This document shows positions 10,424-19,880 of a stretch of DNA of 64,000 bases, one piece after another. Below the pieces are notes generated by a model. The model searched no databases, was not told where the DNA came from, and was given only the letters and a program-made list of their open reading frames with translations. The translations under genes were made by a program, and so were the position numbers. This DNA is from Anaerolineae bacterium (GTDB lineage: Bacteria > Chloroflexota > Anaerolineae > Aggregatilineales > Aggregatilineaceae): assembly GCA_016926875.1 (NCBI GenBank), contig JAFGNU010000010.1, positions 1-64,000 of the forward strand, written 5' to 3'. Numbering within the stretch: position 1 is the stretch's first letter; every line of letters begins with the position of its first letter.

Positions 10424-10945
10424 GTGTCTGAGAACGAAATGCCTGAGGTGGTACAAGACCCGGAAGACGTGCCAAACACGGAACGCGGGCTGTTGCAGAG
10501 CACATTGGTACGGATCGTGCTGGTGCTGCTGGTCGTCGGCGTGCTGGCCGTGATCGTTGGCGTCGTGGCGTTCATATCCTATCGAAACAGCCACAACAAG
10601 CCGCTGGACATCGATACTTACCCCGGCGCGAAACTGGTCAGCGACGAAGACCTGTCGGAGCAAGAAGATCACCAGCAGTACACGTCGTCCGACTCGATGG
10701 AAGACATCGAACATTTTTACGACCGGATCGATGATATGGAATGCGAGCGCCAGTATCGCGTGGTCCAGGAACGCCCCGACGAAGACCCGCTCAGAGAGGG
10801 GCACCTGTTTACACGCTGCCGGATCGATCATTCGTGGCTGGACATCTCACAGTACGCCGTTGTGACCATCCAGCCGGTATATGACGCAGACGAGCAGCCA
10901 ACCGGGGACGTGATCATCGATATTCGGCGCTATTGGGGAGACTAG
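10424..10945 (+). CDS. Hypothetical single-pass membrane protein
   Basis: One TM (TLVRIVLVLLVVGVLAVIVGVVAFI) with a soluble C-terminal domain; GTG start. Confidence 0.65.
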   Translation: MSENEMPEVVQDPEDVPNTERGLLQSTLVRIVLVLLVVGVLAVIVGVVAFISYRNSHNKPLDIDTYPGAKLVSDEDLSEQEDHQQYTSSDSMEDIEHFYDRIDDMECERQYRVVQERPDEDPLREGHLFTRCRIDHSWLDISQYAVVTIQPVYDADEQPTGDVIIDIRRYWGD

Positions 10946-10948
10946 GCT

Positions 10949-11455
10949 ATGACCCCGCCTGCATCCAACATGCCGGGTGTGGATCAACTGGTTGGGGATG
11001 ACAAGGATAGATCAAGCAAGTTTGTGATCCCCCTGTGGCTCGCCCTGGTCGCGATGGTGGTCGCGCTGATCATCGGGGCGCTGATCCTGGTGCGCGTGGT
11101 AGGACCCTTGCAAGGGCTGCTGTTCCCGTTTGAGCCGCCCGTGCCCGACGGCGCAGAAGAAATCGAGCACGTCAAGCCGGACAAAGGGGCGGAATACTGG
11201 GTGTATCGCACCACCATGCGGGGTCAGGACGTGGCCCGGTTTTATGAACAAGAGGATGGGACGTGCTGGTATACCTCGTCCAACAGCGACGTCAACCCCC
11301 GGCCCGATGGCGTTTCTTACAGCGTGGCCCGCTGCGTTGGTCAGCGAGAAAGCGCCGGGCTGGGGATTTCATGGGAAGTGTTCATCGCTGAAGGGTACTC
11401 GGACCGGGAAGGGCCGACGATCTTCCGCGTTTATAAATACGATACGCTGGATTAA
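10949..11455 (+). CDS. Hypothetical single-pass membrane protein, apparent paralog of the preceding gene
   Basis: One TM (FVIPLWLALVAMVVALIIGALILVRVV) and a C-terminal domain with similar layout; 3 nt gap to the upstream gene. Confidence 0.65.
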   Translation: MTPPASNMPGVDQLVGDDKDRSSKFVIPLWLALVAMVVALIIGALILVRVVGPLQGLLFPFEPPVPDGAEEIEHVKPDKGAEYWVYRTTMRGQDVARFYEQEDGTCWYTSSNSDVNPRPDGVSYSVARCVGQRESAGLGISWEVFIAEGYSDREGPTIFRVYKYDTLD

Positions 11456-11629
11456 CCGGCTCGTACAAAGCGATTGTTCGCGAACAAAGGAGGTGTCAAC
11501 GTGGCAACAGGGCACAGGCAGCCTGCGCCGCGCGTGATTGGCGATCCGGGCAGTCACAGGTGACAGCTTGAGGGTATTGTGTTCGCATTTGACCATCGAT
11601 CATCCCCCGGATCATAACCAGGAGGAAGC

Positions 11630-14600
11630 ATGTTTAGGGCAGTAACACCACAAATTGACATCGACGCGCTTGAGCAAGACCAATTGGTGTTCTGGCGAGA
11701 AAAGGACATCTTCAAGCGCACTATGGAAGAGCGCAAGGGCGGCAGAAACTATGTCTTCTTCGAAGGCCCGCCGACCGCCAACGGGCGTCCCGGCACGCAT
11801 CACGTGCTGGCGCGGGCGTTCAAGGATATGTTCCCGCGCTACCACACCATGAACGGCGCCTATGTGCTGCGCAAGGGCGGCTGGGATACGCACGGCCTGC
11901 CGGTTGAGATCGAGGTCGAGAAAGAACTCGGTTTTACGCACAAGCACGAGATCGAGGAATACGGTATCGCCGCCTACAATGAGAAATGCCGGGAAAGCGT
12001 CTTCCGCTATATCGAAGAGTGGGAACGGCTGACCGAGCGCATCGCCTTCTGGGTGAGCCTGGAAGACGCCTATGTGACGTTCAAAAACGAATATATCCAG
12101 AGCGTGTGGTGGATTCTGCGCCAGTTTTGGGATAAGGGCCTGCTCTACCAGGGCTACAAGGTGGTGCCCTATTGCGCGCGCTGCGGCACCCCGCTGAGCA
12201 GTCACGAAGTGGCCCAGGGTTACGAAGAAGTCGCAGACCCAAGTGTCTTTGTGCGTTTTGCGGTCAAGGATGAACCGGGTGTTTACTTCCTGGTATGGAC
12301 CACGACGCCCTGGACGCTGCCCGGCAACGTGGCGCTGGCCGTTGGGCGCAACGTGCCCTATGTGATGGTCGAGGGACCGACCGACGACGGGCAGGGCACC
12401 GAACGGCTGATCCTGGCGCGAGCGCTGATGCACAAAGCGCTCAAACACCCGGAGAACTATACCGTCGTGCAGGAGATGAAGGGCCAGGACCTGATAGGCA
12501 AGCGCTACGAGCCGCTCTACGAGTTCCTGCCGGTTGAACAGGATTACGCCTACGTGGTGCACGGCGATTTTGTCAGTGTGGAGGACGGTTCCGGCATTGT
12601 GCACATGGCGCCTGCCTTTGGCGCGGACGATATGGACATCGGGCGCGAGCACAACCTGCCCGTGCTGCAAACCGTCGCGCCTGACGGGGCTTTTATTGAT
12701 GCCGTCGAGCCGTGGGCGGGTATGTGGGTCAAAGACGCCGACCCGCTGATCAAAAACGAACTGGCCGAACGCGGCCTGCTGTACAAAATCGAAGAATACA
12801 TCCACAACTACCCGTTTTGCTGGCGCTGCAAAACACCGCTGCTGTACTATGCACGCGAAACGTGGTACGTCGAAACCACGCGCTACCGCGACAAGCTGAT
12901 CGAGCTGAACAAGACGGTCAACTGGGTGCCGTCGCACATCCGCGATGGGCGCTTTGGCAACTGGCTCGAAGACCTGCGCGACTGGGCGCTGGGGCGTGAG
13001 CGCTACTGGGGCACACCGCTGCCGGTCTGGATATGCCAGAACCCCGACTGCGATCACAGGCACTGCATCGGCAGCGTGGCAGAGCTTGAGAAATTGAGCG
13101 GGCGAGATTTGCCTGACCTGGACCTGCACCGCCCGTATGTCGATGAAGTGACATTCCCCTGCCCGGAATGCGGCGGCACGATGCAGCGCGTCCCCGAAGT
13201 GATCGACGCCTGGTTCGACAGCGGCTCGATGGCGGTGGCTCAGTGGGGATACCCGTTCAAAAACCAGGAGATGTTCGAGCAGCAGTTCCCGGCGGACTAC
13301 ATCTGCGAAGCGGTGGACCAGACACGCGGCTGGTTTTACAGCCAGCACGCCATCGCCGGGCTGTTGTTTGAGAGTGTGAACTTCAAAAACGTGATCTGCC
13401 TGGGGCACATCCTGGACGAACAGGGCCGCAAGATGTCCAAGAGCCTGGGCAACATTGTTGAACCCTGGGGCGTGATCGAAAAGTACGGCGCCGATGCGTT
13501 CCGCTGGTATATGTATACCGCCGGTCCGCCCGGCGAGCCGCGCCGCTTCTCAGTCGAACTGGTCGGCGAGGTGGTGCGTAACTTCTACCTGACGCTGTGG
13601 AATGTTTACAGCTTCTTTGTGACCTACGCCAACCTTGACGGCTTCGACCCGCACAGTGAGCTGGTCCCGGTCGAAGAACGCGACGCGCTGGACCGCTGGA
13701 TTCTGAGCGAACTGCACAGCCTGGTGCGGGATGTCACGCGCGCCTACGATGCGTATGATGTGCCAAGCGGTACGCGCCCCATCGAGAGCTTTGTAGACCG
13801 CCTGAGCAAGTGGTATTTGCGCCGGTCGCGCCGCCGCTTCTGGAAGTCGGAGAGCGACATGGACAAGCTGGCCGCCTACCAGACATTATACGAATGCCTG
13901 GTGACGGTGGCCAAGCTGCTTGCACCGGCTATGCCGTTCCTATCCGAGGAATTATACCGCAACCTGGTGGCCGATATGTACCCGGATGAGCCAGAGAGCG
14001 TGCATCTGGCGTGGTGGCCCACGTGGGACGAAGCGCTGATCGACCAGAAATTGATGGATGATATGCGCCTGGCGCAAAAGCTGGTCAGCCTGGGCCATGC
14101 CGCGCGCAACAGCGCGAGCCTGAAGGTGCGCCAACCGCTGGCCGAGGCGGTGTTTGTCGTGCGTTTCAACGCCGAACAGGATGCCGTGCGCGAGCTGGAA
14201 GGCACCATCGCCGAGGAGCTGAACGTTAAAGCTGTGCGTCTGGCCGACTCTGCCGAAAAGATAGTCACCTATAAGCTGAATCCGCTGCCGCAGGTATTGG
14301 GACGCGCGCTGAAAGGTGACTTCCCGAAAGTGCAAAAAGCGCTGCGCGAGGGCGATCCGGCAGACGTGGACCGCTGGGCCAAAGCGCTGCTGGCGGGCGA
14401 CACGATCACCGTCGAGGTAGACGGCACCAGCTACGATGTTACGCCGGAGCAGTGCGAAGTCCAGCAAGAGGCTGCCGCAGGTTACACAGTGGCCGAAGAT
14501 TACGGCTACGTGGCGGCGCTATCTACCGAACTGACCATTGAGTTGATCCAGGAAGGGCTGGCGCGCGAGTTCGTCCGGCGCGTGCAGACGCTCCGCAAAG

Positions 14601-14806
14601 ATGCAGATTTCGACATCAGCGACCGGATTGCCGTCGCCTACCAGGCCAGCGAAAATCTGCGCGGGGCAATCCAGGCGTTTACCGAGTACATTCAACGCGA
14701 GACGCTGGCCGACACGCTGGTTGAAGGGCCGCCGGTTGGTGGCGCAACCAGCGGCGTATTCAGCTTCGACGACGAAACGGTCACTATTGGCGTGTTGCAG
14801 GTATGA
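11630..14806 (+). CDS. ileS: Isoleucyl-tRNA synthetase
   Basis: Class I aaRS: HIGH-equivalent GRPGTHHVLARAFKDM, GWDTHGLPVEIEVEKELG, KMSKSLGN; Cys pairs YCARCGTPLSSHE and CPECGGTMQRVPEVIDAWFDSGSM. Confidence 0.95.
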   Translation: MFRAVTPQIDIDALEQDQLVFWREKDIFKRTMEERKGGRNYVFFEGPPTANGRPGTHHVLARAFKDMFPRYHTMNGAYVLRKGGWDTHGLPVEIEVEKELGFTHKHEIEEYGIAAYNEKCRESVFRYIEEWERLTERIAFWVSLEDAYVTFKNEYIQSVWWILRQFWDKGLLYQGYKVVPYCARCGTPLSSHEVAQGYEEVADPSVFVRFAVKDEPGVYFLVWTTTPWTLPGNVALAVGRNVPYVMVEGPTDDGQGTERLILARALMHKALKHPENYTVVQEMKGQDLIGKRYEPLYEFLPVEQDYAYVVHGDFVSVEDGSGIVHMAPAFGADDMDIGREHNLPVLQTVAPDGAFIDAVEPWAGMWVKDADPLIKNELAERGLLYKIEEYIHNYPFCWRCKTPLLYYARETWYVETTRYRDKLIELNKTVNWVPSHIRDGRFGNWLEDLRDWALGRERYWGTPLPVWICQNPDCDHRHCIGSVAELEKLSGRDLPDLDLHRPYVDEVTFPCPECGGTMQRVPEVIDAWFDSGSMAVAQWGYPFKNQEMFEQQFPADYICEAVDQTRGWFYSQHAIAGLLFESVNFKNVICLGHILDEQGRKMSKSLGNIVEPWGVIEKYGADAFRWYMYTAGPPGEPRRFSVELVGEVVRNFYLTLWNVYSFFVTYANLDGFDPHSELVPVEERDALDRWILSELHSLVRDVTRAYDAYDVPSGTRPIESFVDRLSKWYLRRSRRRFWKSESDMDKLAAYQTLYECLVTVAKLLAPAMPFLSEELYRNLVADMYPDEPESVHLAWWPTWDEALIDQKLMDDMRLAQKLVSLGHAARNSASLKVRQPLAEAVFVVRFNAEQDAVRELEGTIAEELNVKAVRLADSAEKIVTYKLNPLPQVLGRALKGDFPKVQKALREGDPADVDRWAKALLAGDTITVEVDGTSYDVTPEQCEVQQEAAAGYTVAEDYGYVAALSTELTIELIQEGLAREFVRRVQTLRKDADFDISDRIAVAYQASENLRGAIQAFTEYIQRETLADTLVEGPPVGGATSGVFSFDDETVTIGVLQV

Positions 14807-14935
14807 CAGGCCAGTTCATCCAGCCTGGGGCAGGCAGAAATGCTTGCTCCAGGTTTTTGCTGGGGAATACCCGGTCCGCTAAAATTGAGAGCACATCCTG
14901 CGAGCAATACCCCGACGATAACGGGGGAACAGGCA

Positions 14936-15295
14936 ATGACAACAACCAAAAGCAAGCTGTATAGTGAACTACTTGATCTGCACGTCACATTCCGGCAAAA
15001 GCTAGAGGAGATGGAAAGCGCAGCGGTACTAGACGTTTCCGGTACCGGCTACACCAACCATCAGGCCGACGATGCGACGATGGTCTATGACCAGACGGTC
15101 AACGCTTCCACCGTTCGGAGTGTCAAACAGCGGCTGCGCCAGATCGAAGAAGCGCTCGCACGTTACGAGGCGGGCACCTACGGGATATGTGAGAACTGCG
15201 GGCGTGAGATCGACATCGCGCGCCTGGAAGCAATCCCGTATACGTCGCTCTGCCTGCGCTGTGCCGAGACGCGCGATTATCGCGCCGGGATTTGA
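14936..15295 (+). CDS. TraR/DksA family zinc-finger regulator
   Basis: Coiled-coil N-terminus and C-X2-C...C-X2-C finger (CENCGREIDIARLEAIPYTSLCLRCAE). Confidence 0.85.
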   Translation: MTTTKSKLYSELLDLHVTFRQKLEEMESAAVLDVSGTGYTNHQADDATMVYDQTVNASTVRSVKQRLRQIEEALARYEAGTYGICENCGREIDIARLEAIPYTSLCLRCAETRDYRAGI

Positions 15296-15298
15296 GCT

Positions 15299-15886
15299 GT
15301 GAGCACCATGCAGCAAGATACAGCACGGCGCCCGCTTATCGTCCGGCTGCGGCAGTGGGCGCTCCTGGCCGGTGTAACCCTGTTTGTCATCCTGGTCGAT
15401 CAACTCAGCAAAGCCTACGTTGTCGCCCACCTCGATCACGGTGCATCCTGGATGCCGGTTGGTTTTCTGGAACCGGTGTTCCGGTTTACGCATGTTCACA
15501 ACAAAGGGGCCGCTTTTGGACTTTTTCCCGAAGGCAGCAGCCTGTTTTTGATCATCGCCCTGGTGGTGTCGGTCGTGATCGTCTACTACTACCGCAAGCT
15601 GCCGGACGGCAACCTGCTGCTCCGGGTTGCAATGGGGCTGCAAATGGGCGGCGCCCTGGGGAATGTGATCGACCGTATCCGGCTGGGGTATGTGATCGAC
15701 TTCTTTCATGTCGATTTCTGGCCGGTTTTTAACGTGTCGGATAGCTGCATCGTGCTTGGCGTAGCGCTGCTGACCCTTGAGCTGCTGCGCGAAGAATACC
15801 GGATCGCCAGACAACAGCAGGCCGAAGACTGTCCACCACCAGACAAAGCGCGGGATTCATCCGAAGAAACAAGCTGCTGCGGCTGA
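15299..15886 (+). CDS. lspA: Lipoprotein signal peptidase (signal peptidase II)
   Basis: VDQLSKAYVV, HVHNKGAAFGLF, GGALGNVIDRIRLGYVIDFFHV, FNVSDSCIVLGVALL. Confidence 0.92.
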   Translation: MSTMQQDTARRPLIVRLRQWALLAGVTLFVILVDQLSKAYVVAHLDHGASWMPVGFLEPVFRFTHVHNKGAAFGLFPEGSSLFLIIALVVSVVIVYYYRKLPDGNLLLRVAMGLQMGGALGNVIDRIRLGYVIDFFHVDFWPVFNVSDSCIVLGVALLTLELLREEYRIARQQQAEDCPPPDKARDSSEETSCCG

Positions 15887-15933
15887 GCGGTTGACCCTCT
15901 CGGCAGGCATTTGACGTATCATCCCCGCCGGGC

Positions 15934-16737
15934 TTACGCGTCGATCAGCAGCGGCACGCCCAGCCGGAAGGCAATATAGACCGCCCTGAAAAACTTTTTG
16001 AGGGCATCAATTGAGCTGTCGTCAGCCTGCCCCGGAGCATGTAAAAACGGCACATGCTCAGCTACCCACGCCGGGGACGGCGGCGCGGCCAGTTTCATCA
16101 TCGTATCGGCGTCCAGGTCCGGCGAGATACCCCCAAAAAACTGCAACAGCAGCGCGCCATGCGCGGGCTTGACCGGCCCGGACATAAACAGCAGTTCAAA
16201 CACCTGGTTGCCGGTCAGACACAGGTTGCCAAAGTCGCGCTCCAGGGGGGTGTGGCTCTCCAGGAATATCCCCTCCTGCCCGCGCAGTGGGGCCGCCGCG
16301 TCCCCGGTATAGCCCATATCGCGGATCGCTTTCTGAAGCAGCACAAACAACAGCGGGTGATCGTTATCCGGCAGTTGATCCAGCAGCCAGCACTCGGCCT
16401 GTGCGGAAATCGGGTAGTTGATATAGCCGGTACATCCGAACGGCACCCCGGCGCGGTTGGCCGGGCATCCGGAACAGTGCTGCTCCCAGGCGGCCAGTTC
16501 CCTGGCGGCGTCCAGCAAGTCCTGCACGACGATCACTTCGCTGTCCTCGCTGCCGTCGGGCAGGCGACGCGTCATCTCAAAGCCCATCTTGTCGGGCGGG
16601 CGGGTATCGCCGCGCTCGCGGAATAACTGGATGATCGCATGCGCGCGGTCTTCGGCCTTGAGACGGTGTACCAATCCCTCAAGGGTAAACGCGCGCTTGG
16701 GGTCGCAGGCGTAGCCAATAATATAGTCGATTCCCAT
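15934..16737 (-). CDS. Conserved-looking hypothetical protein with a Cys cluster
   Basis: 267 aa ORF with GIDYIIGYACDPKR N-terminus and HCSGCPANRAGVPFGCTGYINYPIS. Confidence 0.65.
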   Translation of the reverse strand: MGIDYIIGYACDPKRAFTLEGLVHRLKAEDRAHAIIQLFRERGDTRPPDKMGFEMTRRLPDGSEDSEVIVVQDLLDAARELAAWEQHCSGCPANRAGVPFGCTGYINYPISAQAECWLLDQLPDNDHPLLFVLLQKAIRDMGYTGDAAAPLRGQEGIFLESHTPLERDFGNLCLTGNQVFELLFMSGPVKPAHGALLLQFFGGISPDLDADTMMKLAAPPSPAWVAEHVPFLHAPGQADDSSIDALKKFFRAVYIAFRLGVPLLIDA

Positions 16738-16830
16738 GGTTGCTCCCTGGACGCTTCCCGAAAACAGTACCGCCCCACATCCTCACCGGGCGCGGGGCGG
16801 TCTTTTCGGCTAAGTGTTCATGTCGTGGTA

Positions 16831-18654
16831 TCAGTGAATCGGCAGATCGTATACCCGGCCCTCGATCAGCGTCACGTAGGCCGCGTTCACCCAGCCGACC
16901 ATATCGCCGAAGGTGATGTGATACCATGCCCCGTTCGTATTGCGGCCCATGATCACAAACTCGGAATTCAACGGCACCTTGCCGATCTCGTTGCCGCGCA
17001 GGCTGGCCGCATCCCGCAGGCGCAGGTTGTCAAGCGCCCGCCCGCGCACGGTCACTGCCGGTTGGCCGGTTTCGGTTTCGGGCACAAACAGCGTCCCGGT
17101 TGGCGGCACAGGTACAACTTCGGTGCTAACCACCAGGTCAGAAACGCGCCCCTCGGTCAACTGGACGTAAGGCGCATTGACCCAACCGCGAATCCCTTCA
17201 TACAACACGAGATACCACGCCCCGTTGCCGTTGCGCGCCTCAACCACAACGCCGACGCCATCCGGGATAGTGCCTATTTGTTTGGCCTGCAAACTGGCCC
17301 CGTCGCGCATCCGCAGCGGTGCGAGCGTCAGCCCCAACACGGTCACGGTCGGGTTCGGTTCAACCGGGGTGTACTGGCCGGGTGTAATTTCAATGTCAAT
17401 GCGTGGAATCAGGGGCACAAAGTCCTGGTAGGTGTCTTCGTCTTTGTCCTGGTTCTTCTCTTTGTCTTCGCTGAACAACCAGACCCACTCATTACTGACC
17501 CAGCCTTCCCGACCATCACCCAGCGAGATCAGAATCCAGGTCATATCCGGCACTGCGCCCAGCACCAGGTAGTTTTCCGGGTAAAAGACCTGGACGATCA
17601 CCGGGTTTCCTCGACCGGGTCCGGTGCGTACATTGACGTTATCGCCGGTTACCGCCGCCCAGATTGGCTTGACCGGCGGCGGCGCGGGCTTGACTGTGCT
17701 GCCACCACCGCCATCGATGCCGCCTTCTTCGTCGGGCAGCGGCTCCCACCGCCAGCTCACATGAATCTCGGCGTTGTTGGTAGCTTCAAAGTATTCCACC
17801 TTCAGGTTATGCGTACCGGCGGTCAATTCCCACAGATCGGTTTTATACTCGTTATACCCTTCCTGGGTGGCGTGCCACTCATCAATTATCTGCGTATCGT
17901 CAATCCACATGCGCACGCCGTCATCGACCCCGATTTCAAAAATCCAGTGTCCCGGCACAGAGAAATACACCGTTGCCGTCCAGCGGGCGCTGAAATAATC
18001 CACCGGGATGACGTCATCGGGAGACTTTTTGCCCCAGTTGAAGTCGATCTTCTTGTCTACGCGGGTGAGTACTGGCTCATCTGCCAGGCCGTGATTGCGA
18101 TAGTATGATGCGTTCCAGTCGGCTTCACCTCCAACCGGCGGTGTTACATCACCATCCTGGTCGTTTTCGCCGCCACCCTGCCACCACTGCACCTGAACAC
18201 CGGCCAGCCCGGTCGCCTCGTAGTACTCAACCTTGAGCCTGTGTTTACCGGCAGTTAATTCGGTCAGTGTGATTTCGTAGCTGGTAAAGCCGCTGGTAGC
18301 GTCATGCCATTCGTCGATAACCAACGAGTCATCAACCCACATGCGAACGCCATCGTCCGCCCCGGCTTTGAACGTCCAGACGCCTGCCGTGTCAAAATTC
18401 ACCGTCTTCACCCAGCGTGCGCTGAAGTTGTCGGCAGGGATAGCCGCGTCCGGCGAACCGTCTGCCCAGTTGAAATCGATCTGATCATCAACCCGTTCGA
18501 CGGCAGGCTGGCCCGATAAATCCTTGTTGCTGTAGTACTTCGCGTTCCATTTCGTGCCAGGATTGGCCTCAACACGTTTAACAGGTAGCCCGGCTCCCAG
18601 CGTGAGAACCAGTATCATCACGGTCACAAGGCCGACAATCGTCAGTTTTCGCAT
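16831..18654 (-). CDS. Secreted protein with two PA14-like domains and three SH3b-like domains
   Basis: N-terminal signal peptide; two repeats of WNA.YY.N..L...PV.TRVD..IDFNW..(S)PD..IP.D.FSARW...VYF; three bacterial SH3 blocks (VNVRTGPGRGNPVIV, LRMRDGASLQAKQIG, LRLRDAASLRGNEIG). Confidence 0.85.
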   Translation of the reverse strand: MRKLTIVGLVTVMILVLTLGAGLPVKRVEANPGTKWNAKYYSNKDLSGQPAVERVDDQIDFNWADGSPDAAIPADNFSARWVKTVNFDTAGVWTFKAGADDGVRMWVDDSLVIDEWHDATSGFTSYEITLTELTAGKHRLKVEYYEATGLAGVQVQWWQGGGENDQDGDVTPPVGGEADWNASYYRNHGLADEPVLTRVDKKIDFNWGKKSPDDVIPVDYFSARWTATVYFSVPGHWIFEIGVDDGVRMWIDDTQIIDEWHATQEGYNEYKTDLWELTAGTHNLKVEYFEATNNAEIHVSWRWEPLPDEEGGIDGGGGSTVKPAPPPVKPIWAAVTGDNVNVRTGPGRGNPVIVQVFYPENYLVLGAVPDMTWILISLGDGREGWVSNEWVWLFSEDKEKNQDKDEDTYQDFVPLIPRIDIEITPGQYTPVEPNPTVTVLGLTLAPLRMRDGASLQAKQIGTIPDGVGVVVEARNGNGAWYLVLYEGIRGWVNAPYVQLTEGRVSDLVVSTEVVPVPPTGTLFVPETETGQPAVTVRGRALDNLRLRDAASLRGNEIGKVPLNSEFVIMGRNTNGAWYHITFGDMVGWVNAAYVTLIEGRVYDLPIH

Positions 18655-18758
18655 GGTTTTTTCCCAATATACTTACCGGTCCGCTAATGCCTCGAATTAT
18701 AAAAAGTGCGCGAGCATATCGCAAACTACGCCTGCCTGACGCTTTTGCGTTAACAGTG

Positions 18759-19874
18759 TCACAACGACTGGCGGGCAACCGCTTCGAGGACGTGCAATGT
18801 CTGTTCGGCAGTACGCCGCCAGGTAAAGCGCTGCACCTGCCGGTGCCCTCTGACGATGAGGTCTTTGCGCAGGGCTTCATCGGCAACCAGCCGCTCGATA
18901 GCCCCGGCAATCGCGTCAACGTCCCTGGCGTTGACCAGCAGGGCCGCATCCCCTGCAACTTCGGGCAGGGATGATGTATTGCTGGTGATCACCGGCGTGC
19001 CGCAGCGCATCGACTCTAACACCGGAAACCCAAAGCCCTCGTGCAGCGTGGGAAAAACCAGCGCCAGCGCCCCGCTGTACAACGCGGCCACGTCGTCATC
19101 GTCCACGTAGCCCGGCAGGATCACGCCGTCCACCCCCTCGGTCCAACGCGGATCGTAGAGCCAGCCCTGCTGACCGGCCAGGACCAGCGCAACATCCGGT
19201 TCAGACTGCGCAGCTCGCCAGCGCGCATAGCCCTGCACGATGCGCGCGATATTTTTACGCGGCTGCAACGTGCCCATGAACAGCAGGTAGCGTTCCGGCA
19301 GCCTGTAGCGGGCACGCATACCGGCCAGCACAGCCGGATCGTCCACCGGGGCCAATGACTCGTCCACACCGGGATAAACCAGCGTGATCCGGTTTTCGGA
19401 CACGTTGTAATGCGCCGCCAGATCGCGCGATGTTGCCAGCGAGTCGGCAATAATGCGCGTTGTACGCCTGGCGCTGTGCCGCGTTGACCATTCCAGGTAG
19501 CGGCGGTGTGTTTCGGGGTGCGCATTCGGGAAGTATACATAGCCGAGGTCGTGAATGGTCACAACGGCAGGTCCCGGAAACAACAACGGCAGCACGTGCG
19601 ATGGCACGAACGTCACGTCCGGGCGGTCGCGCCACAGCGCCGCCGCAAACCGGATATGCGTCCAGATGCGCGGCCAGGGGATAATCCGCCGGGTCACATG
19701 CGGATACTCAGGGAACAGGTCCGCTGGCGGCCTGTCGCGGAAATACAGGTTAAAACGATGCGGCGTGTCCAACGCCAGGATCGCGCGGATGAGCTGCAAG
19801 GCGTAATTTTCGGTGCCCGTGCGGTGGGCAGTCGTCGTCCGACTGGCGTCAATGGCGATAGTCAATGACTGCAT
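18759..19874 (-). CDS. Glycosyltransferase family 4
   Basis: LLFMGTLQPRKNIARIVQGYA, VFPTLHEGFGFPVLESMRCGTPVITSNTSSLPEVAGDAALLV. Confidence 0.9.
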   Translation of the reverse strand: MQSLTIAIDASRTTTAHRTGTENYALQLIRAILALDTPHRFNLYFRDRPPADLFPEYPHVTRRIIPWPRIWTHIRFAAALWRDRPDVTFVPSHVLPLLFPGPAVVTIHDLGYVYFPNAHPETHRRYLEWSTRHSARRTTRIIADSLATSRDLAAHYNVSENRITLVYPGVDESLAPVDDPAVLAGMRARYRLPERYLLFMGTLQPRKNIARIVQGYARWRAAQSEPDVALVLAGQQGWLYDPRWTEGVDGVILPGYVDDDDVAALYSGALALVFPTLHEGFGFPVLESMRCGTPVITSNTSSLPEVAGDAALLVNARDVDAIAGAIERLVADEALRKDLIVRGHRQVQRFTWRRTAEQTLHVLEAVARQSL

Positions 19875-19880
19875 GTATAC

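Noticed and set aside
11456-11629. Possible second T-box directly upstream of ileS (GGTGTCAACGTGGCAACAGGGCA...)
   Set aside because: Lacks the GGTGGNACCGCG core, Stem I motifs and a terminator; only superficially T-box-like.
11612-13408. 598 aa minus-strand ORF
   Set aside because: Fully antisense to ileS, which has clear class I aaRS motifs; typical of GC-rich shadow ORFs.
16639-18108. 489 aa plus-strand ORF
   Set aside because: Antisense to the PA14/SH3b gene; sequence has no recognisable domain.
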